Source of the DNA: DASTHS01 sp035718085
GTDB lineage: Bacteria; Actinomycetota; Acidimicrobiia; Acidimicrobiales; Palsa-688
DNA: 6,888 nt
Assembly (NCBI GenBank): GCA_035718085.1
Contig: DASTHS010000184.1
Location: 1 to 6,888, forward strand
Direction of reading: 5' to 3'
Shown here piece after piece: positions 1 to 6,603 of this stretch (position 1 is its first letter; the number at the start of each line of letters is the position of its first letter). Under the pieces are notes generated by a model, which did not search any database, was not told the origin of the DNA, and saw only the letters and a program-made list of their open reading frames with translations. Both the position numbers and the translations under genes were made by a program.

Positions 1-623
1 TGCCCCACAAGCAGGCCGCCGCCGGCGCCGTCGACCGGCTGACGGCGACCGCCGCCCGCCTCGGCGTGGTCAACACCGTGGTCGCCACCCCCGACGGGCT
101 GCTCGGTGACAGCACCGACGGCGCCGGGTTCGTCGACGCCCTGCGCGCCGAGGGCGCCGACCCCGCCGGGCGGCGCGCCGTCGTGCTCGGCGCCGGGGGG
201 GCGGCCGCCGCCGTCGCCCTGGCCCTGGCCGACGCCGGCGCCGCCCAGGTCGGCGTCGCCGCCCGGCGCCCCGACCGGGCCGCCGCCGTCGCCGCCCTCG
301 CCGGGGCCGCCGGCGCGGTGGTCGACCCGGCGGCCGTCGACGGCGCCGACCTGGTCGTCGACGCCACCTCGGTCGGCATGCAGGCAGGCGCCGGGCTGCC
401 CCTCGCCCTCGACCCGGCCCGGTTCGGGGCCGGCCAGGTGGTGGTCGACCTCGTCTACGCCCCGCCGGTCACCCCGCTGCTGCGCGCCGCGGCGGCGGCG
501 GGGGCGGCGACGGCCAACGGGTTGGGCATGCTCGTGCACCAGGCGGCCCGCCAGGTGCGCCTCTTCACCGGCGCCGACCCGCCCCTCGACGCCATGCTCG
601 CGGCGGTGGCCGACCGCCGCTGA
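1..623 (+). CDS. aroE: Shikimate 5-dehydrogenase, 5'-truncated by window edge
   Basis: Reduces 3-dehydroshikimate to shikimate with NADPH in the cytoplasmic shikimate pathway to aromatic amino acids. The reading frame is already open at the left edge, with codons in phase with position 3, and ends in TGA at 621-623. Visible family motifs in order are: PHK with the catalytic lysine codon at 9-11; VVNTVV at about 69-86; STDG with the catalytic aspartate codon at 117-119; the dinucleotide-binding glycine loop GAGGA at 189-203; DATSVGM at about 360-380; VYAPPVTPLL near 453-482; and NGLGMLVHQA near 516-545, which carries the conserved Gln. About 206 residues are present of the roughly 270 usual, so the N-terminal part of the substrate domain is missing. 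The usual NRT-type NADP motif reads AARRPDR instead, so the Asn is replaced but basic residues that could hold the 2'-phosphate remain. A quinate/shikimate dehydrogenase paralogue is possible but less likely. Confidence 0.93.
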   Translation, partial: PHKQAAAGAVDRLTATAARLGVVNTVVATPDGLLGDSTDGAGFVDALRAEGADPAGRRAVVLGAGGAAAAVALALADAGAAQVGVAARRPDRAAAVAALAGAAGAVVDPAAVDGADLVVDATSVGMQAGAGLPLALDPARFGAGQVVVDLVYAPPVTPLLRAAAAAGAATANGLGMLVHQAARQVRLFTGADPPLDAMLAAVADRR

Positions 624-638
624 CCGCACCGGTTTGCA

Positions 639-666
639 TCAAGTTTCCCGTTGCGCCCGCCGATGA
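639..666 (+). promoter_or_regulatory. Candidate sigma-28 family (FliA/WhiG-type) promoter for the pilus operon
   Basis: TCAAGTTT at 639-646 and GCCGATGA at 659-666 each match 7 of 8 bases of the sigma-28 consensus TAAAGTTT / GCCGATAA. The gap is 12 nt where the enteric consensus has 11. Counted as TCAA to GCCGATGA the gap is 16 nt, close to what is described for the actinobacterial WhiG and Bacillus sigma-D classes. A start point around 672-674 would give a short leader holding the Shine-Dalgarno at 684-690. The element lies in the only non-coding gap between aroE and the pilus genes, and no convincing TATA-like -10 box is visible there. Found by eye and not scored statistically. Confidence 0.55.
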
Positions 667-683
667 GATGTCGCGACACGACG

Positions 684-690
684 TAGGAGG
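684..690 (+). promoter_or_regulatory. Shine-Dalgarno deciding the start of the DUF4388-like gene
   Basis: TAGGAGG at 684-690 is the best ribosome-binding site in the window. It is followed by TTG at 693-695 and GTG at 696-698 in the same frame. The spacer from GGAGG is only 2 nt to the TTG but 5 nt to the GTG, so the GTG is preferred. Confidence 0.75.
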
Positions 691-695
691 TCTTG

Positions 696-2051
696 GTGGC
701 GCTGGCAGGATCGATCGACACGTTTCCGCTCGGCGCGGCCATGGGGCTGCTCGAGTCGACGGTGGCCCGCGGCGTGCTGCGCTTCGGCCACGGCGTCGAC
801 GTCGAGCTGCACGCCGACGGCGGCGCCCTCGTGGGCTGGGCGCCCGCCGACGCCGACGACCCGGTCGACCTGGTCGCCCGGGTGCTCGACACCCCGGGGG
901 CCCGCTTCACCTGGGACGACACCACCGAGCCGGTGGTGTCGCACCCGCCCCGCGCCCTGACCGGGCTGGCCGCCGACGCGGAGGCCCGGGTGGGGGAGTG
1001 GCGTGAGATGCGCGAGGTGGCGCCCACCCCGGCCCACCGGTTGGCCCTGGCGCCCACCGGCGACCCGGCGGGCGTGGCCCTCGACGCCCGTGACTGGGCC
1101 GTGGTGTGCGCCGCCGGGGCCGCCGCCAGCCTCCGGGAGGTGGCTGGTCGCCTGGGCGTGAGCGCCCTCGAGGCCCACCGGGCCGTGCGCCGCCTGCGCG
1201 ACGCCGGGCTGGTGCGGGTGGAGGCGCCGGCCGCCGCCCTGCCCTCGGTCGCCGCCGACCCCGATGCCACCGCTGCGTCCCCGGCTGCCGGGGCGCCCAC
1301 CGGTGCAGACCCTTCCGAGCCGCCCGTCGCCGCCGGCCCCCTGGGCCGGCCCCTGGCGTCGGCCGTCGAGGCTGCCTCCCCGGTCGCCTCCGCCGACCCC
1401 GACGCCGCTCCCGGCGAGCCGGAGGCCGCCGAGGCCGACGCCGACGTCGACCCCGTGGAGGCCCTGCTCGCCGGCATCGAGCTGCCCGACCCGACCCCGC
1501 CCGTCTTCGTCCCCAAGGCCGCCTCGCTCCTCTTCCGGGCGGTGAACACCGACCCGGGCATGGGGCGGCGCGACGCGCCGACGCCGCCCGGCGGCACCCG
1601 CCTGCCCGCCCCGCCGTCGGGCGCCCCCCGGCCCCCTGCCTCGACGCCCCCGTCGGCGTCGGCGTCGGCCACCGGCGGGGGCGTCGCCCTCGCCACCCGC
1701 CTCGGCATGCCCGGCCCCCTCGACGCCGACACCGACACCGACCCCGCCGAGGCGACCGCGGCGGGCCCCGCCCACGTCGCCGTCGACGCCCTCGGCGACC
1801 GGGGGCCGTGGCCCTCCGACCAGCTGGCGGCCCTCGTCGACCAAGCCCACCAGGAGACCGCCGCCGCCCTCGCCTCGGCCGAGGCGGCGGCCGCCGGGAT
1901 CGCCGCCCTCGTCGACCGGCAGACCGCCGGCGCCGCCCATGCCCCCGCCGCCCCCGCCGACACGGCCCACGGGCACCTCGGCGGTGAGGCCGCCGGCCGA
2001 CCCGTGGAGCGGACCTCCCTGCTGCGGTTCTTCACCACCCCGAAGGCCTGA
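696..2051 (+). CDS. DUF4388-like / winged-helix protein with long low-complexity linker
   Basis: Probable regulator or adaptor of the pilus machine; its biochemical role is not known to me. From the GTG at 696 (set by the TAGGAGG site; TTG 693 is the alternative) it has 451 residues. Residues about 3-88 resemble the DUF4388 (PATAN-like) fold: an opening LAGSIDTFPL, a helix MGLLESTVARGVLRF, then a strand-rich part ending ARFTWD. Residues about 125-175 look like a winged helix-turn-helix: DARDWAVV, SLREVAGRLGVS, then a putative recognition helix and DAGLVRVE. Residues about 176-435 are Ala/Pro/Asp-rich and probably disordered, broken by a more ordered patch near residues 250-285 (VEALLAGIELP and PKAASLLFRAVN) and an Ala-rich helix near residues 375-410. 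The last residues, TSLLRFFTTPKA, look like a short hydrophobic docking tail. No signal peptide or membrane segment is seen, so it is likely cytoplasmic. It is the first gene after the promoter and ends 1 nt before pilB. Domain assignments are by eye; the linker composition makes similarity searches unreliable there. Confidence 0.8.
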   Translation: MALAGSIDTFPLGAAMGLLESTVARGVLRFGHGVDVELHADGGALVGWAPADADDPVDLVARVLDTPGARFTWDDTTEPVVSHPPRALTGLAADAEARVGEWREMREVAPTPAHRLALAPTGDPAGVALDARDWAVVCAAGAAASLREVAGRLGVSALEAHRAVRRLRDAGLVRVEAPAAALPSVAADPDATAASPAAGAPTGADPSEPPVAAGPLGRPLASAVEAASPVASADPDAAPGEPEAAEADADVDPVEALLAGIELPDPTPPVFVPKAASLLFRAVNTDPGMGRRDAPTPPGGTRLPAPPSGAPRPPASTPPSASASATGGGVALATRLGMPGPLDADTDTDPAEATAAGPAHVAVDALGDRGPWPSDQLAALVDQAHQETAAALASAEAAAAGIAALVDRQTAGAAHAPAAPADTAHGHLGGEAAGRPVERTSLLRFFTTPKA

Positions 2052-2052
2052 G

Positions 2053-3765
2053 ATGACCAGCGCCGCTGCCGCCGAGCGCATGAGCGAAGACGAGCAGATC
2101 GGCGCCCTGCTCGTGAGCAGCGGCAAGCTCGGGCGCGCCCAGGTCGAGGCCGCCCTCGACGCCGCCGCGGCGCGGGGGGTGACCCTCGGCCAGCTGCTGA
2201 TCGAAGACCGGCTGCTCTCCGAGGCCGACCTGTTCGAGGCCATCGCCACCTCGCTGGGGATGGAGTTCGTCGACCTCGCCGAGTACCCCGTCGACGCCGG
2301 CGCCGTGCGCCTCATCAGCGACGCCATGGCCCGCCGCTACATGGCCATCCCCATCGGCTGGGACCAGGGCCACCTGGTCGTGGCCATGGCCGACCCGTCG
2401 AACGTCGTCGCCATCGACGACATCCGCACCCTCACCGGTGCTGCGGTCAAGCCGGTGGTCACCCTGGGCAAGGGCATCGCCGACGCCCTCAACCGCTACC
2501 ACCGCATCGACTCGGAGGCGGAGAGCATCTCCGCCGAGGCGGCCAGCACCTACGAGAGCGACGACGGCCTGTCGAACATCCGGGAGGTCGTCGAAGACGC
2601 CCCCATCGTGCGGCTGGTCAACATGCTCATCACCCAGGGCGCCGCCGACCGGGCCTCCGACATCCACATCGAGCCGGGCGAGAACCAGCTGCGGGTGCGC
2701 TACCGCATCGACGGGGTGCTGCACACCGTCATGCGGCCGCCCAAGAGCATCCAGAACGGCATCATCTCGCGCCTCAAGGTGATGGCCGACCTCAACATCG
2801 CCGAGCGGCGCGTGCCCCAAGACGGGCGCATCACCACCGTGATCGACGGCCGCCCCATCGACCTGCGGGTGGCCACGCTCCCCACCGTGTGGGGCGAGAA
2901 GGTCGTCATGCGGATCCTCGACAAGTCGACGGCGCTGCTGCGCCTGTCGGACCTCGGGTTCCTCCCCGAGAACATGGGCCGCTACGAGCGGTCGTTCCGC
3001 AAGCCCTACGGCACCATCCTCGTCACCGGCCCGACCGGGTCGGGCAAGTCGACGACGCTCTACGCCACGGTCAACATGCTCAACGACGAGAGCAAGAACG
3101 TCATCACCGTCGAAGACCCCGTCGAGTACCAGCTGCCGGGCATCAACCAGGTGCAGGTCAACGCCAAGGCGGGCCTGACCTTCGCCGCCGCGCTGCGCTC
3201 GATCCTGCGGTCGGACCCCGACATCCTGCTCGTCGGCGAGATCCGCGACCGCGAGACGGCGGTGATCGCCATCGAAGCCGCCCTCACCGGCCACCTGGTG
3301 CTCTCGACGCTGCACACCAACGACGCCGCCTCCACCCCCAGCCGGCTGGTCGAGATGGGCGTCGAACCGTTCCTCGTCGGCAGCGCCATCGACTGCATCG
3401 TCGCCCAGCGCCTGGCCCGCCGGCTGTGCGAGAAGTGCGCCCAGCCCTACCGCGCCGAGCGCGCCGAGCTCGAGTCGGTCGGGTGGGACTACGCCCGCTT
3501 CGGCGCCCTCGACGACATCCCCGAGCTGTTCCGGCCCCAGGGGTGCGGCACGTGCGGCAACACCGGCTACCGCGGCCGCTTCGCCCTCCACGAGGTGCTC
3601 GAGGTGACCGAGCCGATCGAGCGGCTGATCGTCGACCGCGGCCACGCCGAAGACATCAAGAACCTGGCCCTGGCCGACGGCATGCTCACGCTGCGCCAGG
3701 CCGGGCTGCACGAGGTGCTCCACGGCAGGACCTCGATCGAGGAGATCCTCCGCGTCACCGCGTAG
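2053..3765 (+). CDS. pilB: Type IV pilus extension ATPase PilB (GspE family)
   Basis: Cytoplasmic hexameric ATPase that drives pilin polymerisation through PilC. The ATG at 2053 gives 570 residues, the normal PilB length; GAAGG at 2042-2046 sits 6 nt upstream, inside the previous gene's end. A second ATG at 2080 (residue 10) is possible. An N-terminal MshEN-like domain spans about 15-150, with tandem 24-residue motifs at 15-38 and 44-67 and later LVVAMADPSNVVAIDD. The N2 domain follows from about 180 (IVRLVNMLI, SDIHIEP at 202-208). The motor domain has Walker A GPTGSGKST at 326-334 (Lys332), the Asp box around VEDPVEY, Walker B DPDILLVGE at 388-396 (Glu396) and the His box STLHT (His421). 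A zinc-type tetracysteine site, C459/C462 and C498/C501, is typical of PilB/GspE extension motors and absent from PilT, which settles the subfamily. Oddity: the arginines that open the canonical c-di-GMP-binding motifs are Gln15 and Thr44. Type II secretion GspE is the alternative, disfavoured by the adjacent pilT. Confidence 0.95.
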   Translation: MTSAAAAERMSEDEQIGALLVSSGKLGRAQVEAALDAAAARGVTLGQLLIEDRLLSEADLFEAIATSLGMEFVDLAEYPVDAGAVRLISDAMARRYMAIPIGWDQGHLVVAMADPSNVVAIDDIRTLTGAAVKPVVTLGKGIADALNRYHRIDSEAESISAEAASTYESDDGLSNIREVVEDAPIVRLVNMLITQGAADRASDIHIEPGENQLRVRYRIDGVLHTVMRPPKSIQNGIISRLKVMADLNIAERRVPQDGRITTVIDGRPIDLRVATLPTVWGEKVVMRILDKSTALLRLSDLGFLPENMGRYERSFRKPYGTILVTGPTGSGKSTTLYATVNMLNDESKNVITVEDPVEYQLPGINQVQVNAKAGLTFAAALRSILRSDPDILLVGEIRDRETAVIAIEAALTGHLVLSTLHTNDAASTPSRLVEMGVEPFLVGSAIDCIVAQRLARRLCEKCAQPYRAERAELESVGWDYARFGALDDIPELFRPQGCGTCGNTGYRGRFALHEVLEVTEPIERLIVDRGHAEDIKNLALADGMLTLRQAGLHEVLHGRTSIEEILRVTA

Positions 3766-3829
3766 CGCTCGGGCCGGCCCATCGCCATCGGTGCTCAGCC
3801 CGGGGGCCCGGCGTGCCGAGAACCATCGC

Positions 3830-5371
3830 ATGATGTCTGCCTCCCGCCAGATCGGCGAGCACCTCGTCGAACGCAAGGTGCTCTCCCGCAGCGACCTCGA
3901 AGACCTGCTGGCGCGCGAGACGGCCAGCGGGGTGCCGCTGTCGAAGCTGCTGCTCGGCGAGGGGCGCGTCGCCGAGCGCGACCTGGTCGCCGCCGTCGCC
4001 GCCCAGCTAGGGCTGCCGTTCTGGGATCCGATGGTGCAGGTGGTGCAGCCGCTGGTGCGAGGCATGCTGCCCGCCGGCATCGCCCGCACCCACCAGGTGC
4101 TGGTGGTCGACATCACCGACGACCAGCTCCTCGTGGCCATGGCCGACCCGGCCAACCAGGTGGCCATCGACGTCGTGCGCGACGCCACCGGCTGGAGCGT
4201 CAAGGCGCTGCTCGGCGCCCCGAGCGACATCCGCAAGGGCCTCGACGCCGAGTACGGGCCGGCGCCGGAGGAGGACGCCGACGGCGCCGAGCCGGAGCGG
4301 TCACCGGGCCTGCACCTCAACGAGCTGCTGCACGAGCTCGACGAGCTCGGCGGCTCCGACCTGCACCTGTCGGCCGGCCGCCCCCCGAGTGTGCGCGTCG
4401 ACGGGCAGATCCGCCCCCTCGAGGGCTACGAGGCGCTCACCGGCTCGGAGCTGCGGGAGCTCATCTACGGCATCCTCAGCCAGCGCATGCGGGAGCGGTT
4501 CGAGGCCGACAAGGAGCTCGACGCCAGCCACAGCGTGCCCGGCCTCGGCCGGTTCCGGCTCAACGTGTTCCAGCAGCGCGACTCGGTGGGTGCCGTGCTG
4601 CGGGCCATCCCGTTCAAGATCAAGCCGCTCAACGAGCTGGGCGTGCCCGCCACCGTCGAGCAGTTCGCCAACCTGCACCGCGGCCTGGTGCTGGTCACCG
4701 GGCCGACCGGCTCGGGGAAGTCGACCACACTGGCGTCGCTGGTCGACGTGGTCAACCGCACCCGGGCCGGCCACATCATGACCGTGGAAGACCCCATCGA
4801 GTTCCTCCACGAGCACAAGCGCTGCGGGGTCAACCAGCGCGAGGTCGGCTCGGACACCCACGACTTCTCGGCCGCCCTCAAGCACGTGCTGCGCCAGGAC
4901 CCCGACGTCATCCTCGTCGGCGAGATGCGCGACCTCGACACCATCTCGACGGCGCTGACCGCGGCTGAGACCGGCCACCTGGTGTTCGGCACCCTGCACA
5001 CCCAGGACGCCCCCCAGTCGGTCGACCGCATCATCGACGTGTTCCCGAGCCACCAGCAGTCGCAGATCCGGGTGCAGCTGGCCATGGCCCTGCAGGGGGT
5101 GGTGACCCAGCAGCTGGTGCCCAAGGTGCGCGGCGGCGGGCGGGCCGTCGCCTGCGAGGTGCTCGTCGTCACCCCGGCGGTGCGCAACCTCATCCGCGAA
5201 GGCAAGATCCACCAGATCTACAGCTCGATGCAGGCCGGCGGGCAATACGGCATGCAGACGATGGACCAGTCGCTCGCCCAGTTGGTCAAAGACGGCGTCA
5301 TCTCCCTCGACACCGCCCTCGAGAAGGGCGCCAACGCCGCCGACATCGAGCGGCTCGTCAACGGCCGGTAG
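3830..5371 (+). CDS. pilT: Type IV pilus retraction ATPase PilT with extra N-terminal MshEN-like domain
   Basis: Cytoplasmic hexameric ATPase that powers pilus depolymerisation and twitching. The start is uncertain: adjacent ATGs at 3830 and 3833 have a weak GAG upstream, and a GTG at 3791 would add 13 residues with no visible ribosome site. From 3830 it has 513 residues, against about 350 for typical PilT. The excess is an N-terminal domain (about 5-150) paralogous to that of the neighbouring PilB: tandem motifs at 7-30 and 36-59, then LLVAMADPANQVAID. After an acidic linker the classical PilT core begins: SDLHLSAG at 176-183 with PPSVRVDG following, Walker A GPTGSGKST at 291-299 (Lys297), VEDPIEF, NQREVG, Walker B DPDVILVGE at 357-365 (Glu365), His390 in TLHTQDA, and AVRNLIRE at 450-457, matching the PilT hallmark AIRNLIRE needed for retraction. 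No zinc tetracysteine site is present. It lies 64 nt after pilB and 11 nt before pilC, so it is probably co-transcribed. Confidence 0.93.
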   Translation: MMSASRQIGEHLVERKVLSRSDLEDLLARETASGVPLSKLLLGEGRVAERDLVAAVAAQLGLPFWDPMVQVVQPLVRGMLPAGIARTHQVLVVDITDDQLLVAMADPANQVAIDVVRDATGWSVKALLGAPSDIRKGLDAEYGPAPEEDADGAEPERSPGLHLNELLHELDELGGSDLHLSAGRPPSVRVDGQIRPLEGYEALTGSELRELIYGILSQRMRERFEADKELDASHSVPGLGRFRLNVFQQRDSVGAVLRAIPFKIKPLNELGVPATVEQFANLHRGLVLVTGPTGSGKSTTLASLVDVVNRTRAGHIMTVEDPIEFLHEHKRCGVNQREVGSDTHDFSAALKHVLRQDPDVILVGEMRDLDTISTALTAAETGHLVFGTLHTQDAPQSVDRIIDVFPSHQQSQIRVQLAMALQGVVTQQLVPKVRGGGRAVACEVLVVTPAVRNLIREGKIHQIYSSMQAGGQYGMQTMDQSLAQLVKDGVISLDTALEKGANAADIERLVNGR

Positions 5372-5375
5372 GAGG
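5371..5375 (+). promoter_or_regulatory. Shine-Dalgarno of pilC
   Basis: GGAGG overlaps the last base of the pilT stop codon (TAG, 5369-5371) and lies 7 nt before the pilC ATG. This fixes the pilC start and suggests translation is linked to termination at pilT. Confidence 0.8.
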
Positions 5376-5382
5376 CCCACCC

Positions 5383-6603
5383 ATGGCAACGACCTACGCA
5401 TACCGCGTGCGCGACTCGGCGGGGAAGGTGCAGAGCGGCACGCTGGAGGCTGACAGCACCTCGCTCGTCGCCAACAAGCTGCGGGAGATGGGCTACACCC
5501 CCATCGCCATCGACGAGCGGTCGTCGGTGAGCCTCAAGTCCGACATCACCATCCCCGGGTTGTCGAACAGGGTGAAGCTCAAGGAGCTGTCGCTGTTCTG
5601 CCGGCAGTTCGCCACCATGATCAACTCGGGGCTCACGCTGCTGCGGGCCTTGTCGATCCTCGGGAGCCAGACCCAGAGCAAGTTCTTCGCCGGGGTGATC
5701 GACCAGGTCCGCGTCGACATCGAACAGGGGGCGTCGCTGTCGCAGGCGATGGCGAAGCACCCCAAGGTGTTCAACCAGCTGTTCGTGTCGATGATCAAGG
5801 CGGGGGAGAGCGGCGGCTCGCTCGACCAGACCCTCATGAAGCTGGCCGACACCCTCGAGAAGCAGGTCGAGCTGCGCGGCCGCATCCGCAGCGCCATGGC
5901 CTACCCGGTGGCCACCCTCGCCCTGGTCAGCCTGATCATGACGGCCATGCTGCTGTTCGTCATCCCGGTGTTTGCCAAGATGTACAACGGCCTGGGGGGT
6001 ACCCTGCCGCTCCCGACGCGGATCGTTCTCGCGGTGTCGCACCTCATGATCACTGCGCTTCCTGCCGTGGTCGTCGGTGTCGTGGTTGCCGTTATCGGCT
6101 TCAAGAAGTGGATCGCCACGCCGGCCGGCCGCTTCGCGTTCGACCGGGCCAAGCTGCGGGCGCCGGTGTTCGGCTCGCTCGTGCAAAAGACGGCGATGGC
6201 TCGATACGCATCGACCTTCTCGACCCTCATGCGGTCGGGGGTGCCGTTGCTCGACGGCATTGAGATCACCAAGCAGACGGTGAGTAACGTCGTGGTGGCC
6301 AACGGGCTGCAGGCGATGGCCGACGGCGCGAAGCAGGGTGAACCCCTCACCTCACGCCTCGGCGAGCACACCGTGTTCCCGACCATGGTGGTGCAGATGA
6401 TGTCGGTGGGGGAGGAGACCGGCGCCCTCGACGAGCTGCTGGCCCGGATCGCCGAGTTCTACGAGCAGGAGGTGGCGACGGCTGTCGACGCCCTGACCTC
6501 CATGCTCGAGCCGCTCATGATCGTGGTGCTCGGGGGCGCTGTGGGCTCCATGGTGGTGGCCATGTACATGCCGATGTTCAACATCATCAAGCTCATCAAG
6601 TGA
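5383..6603 (+). CDS. pilC: Type IV pilus inner-membrane platform protein PilC (T2SSF family)
   Basis: Polytopic membrane protein at the base of the pilus, contacted by PilB and PilT, that couples their rotation to pilin insertion or extraction. It has 406 residues, the standard length. The N-terminus (YAYRVRDSAGKVQSGTLEAD, then REMGYTPIAIDE) is typical of PilC. Two repeated T2SSF domains follow, at about 70-193 (FCRQFATMINSGLTLLRAL) and about 273-395 (YASTFSTLMRSGVPLLDGIE). Each contains the family's Gly-Glu motif (MIKAGESGGSL in the first, MMSVGEETGALDELL in the second). Three membrane helices are visible: about 173-195 (ATLALVSLIMTAMLLFVI), about 218-240 (LPAVVVGVVVAVIGF) and about 376-398 (EPLMIVVLGGAVGSMVVAMY). 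The ATG at 5383 is set by GGAGG 7 nt upstream. It follows pilT by 11 nt and its TGA overlaps the ATG of the next frame (TGATG). GspF is the alternative name if this were a secretion system, but pilT next door argues for PilC. Confidence 0.95.
   Translation: MATTYAYRVRDSAGKVQSGTLEADSTSLVANKLREMGYTPIAIDERSSVSLKSDITIPGLSNRVKLKELSLFCRQFATMINSGLTLLRALSILGSQTQSKFFAGVIDQVRVDIEQGASLSQAMAKHPKVFNQLFVSMIKAGESGGSLDQTLMKLADTLEKQVELRGRIRSAMAYPVATLALVSLIMTAMLLFVIPVFAKMYNGLGGTLPLPTRIVLAVSHLMITALPAVVVGVVVAVIGFKKWIATPAGRFAFDRAKLRAPVFGSLVQKTAMARYASTFSTLMRSGVPLLDGIEITKQTVSNVVVANGLQAMADGAKQGEPLTSRLGEHTVFPTMVVQMMSVGEETGALDELLARIAEFYEQEVATAVDALTSMLEPLMIVVLGGAVGSMVVAMYMPMFNIIKLIK

Noticed and set aside
634..662. Housekeeping sigma-70 promoter with TTGCAT as the -35 box
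   Set aside because: At 17 nt spacing the -10 position is CCGCCG, with no TATA-like sequence nearby; the sigma-28-like reading fits far better.
1652..1669. Tandem GTCGGC repeats (three copies) and Asp-rich stretches near 1438-1460 and 1724-1750
   Set aside because: They encode Ser-Ala and Asp-Thr low complexity in the disordered linker. Three copies are too few to be a functional repeat array, and the Asp spacing does not form a calcium-binding loop I can defend.
3791..3829. GTG at 3791 as the pilT start
   Set aside because: No ribosome-binding site precedes it and the extra 13 residues are not domain-like; the ATG pair at 3830/3833 begins just before the N-domain homology.
3766..3829. Possible terminator or promoter in the 64-nt pilB-pilT gap
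   Set aside because: The GC-rich patches (GGGCCGGCCC, CCCGGGGGCCCGG) give only short imperfect pairings and no promoter boxes are visible; co-transcription is the simpler reading.
455..4320. Very long open frames on the minus strand opposite the DUF4388-like gene, pilB and pilT
   Set aside because: They are antisense shadows produced by extreme GC at third codon positions. Their translations are low-complexity (His/Gly/Asp or Arg/Ser-rich) with no family motifs, and they lie opposite clearly recognised proteins.
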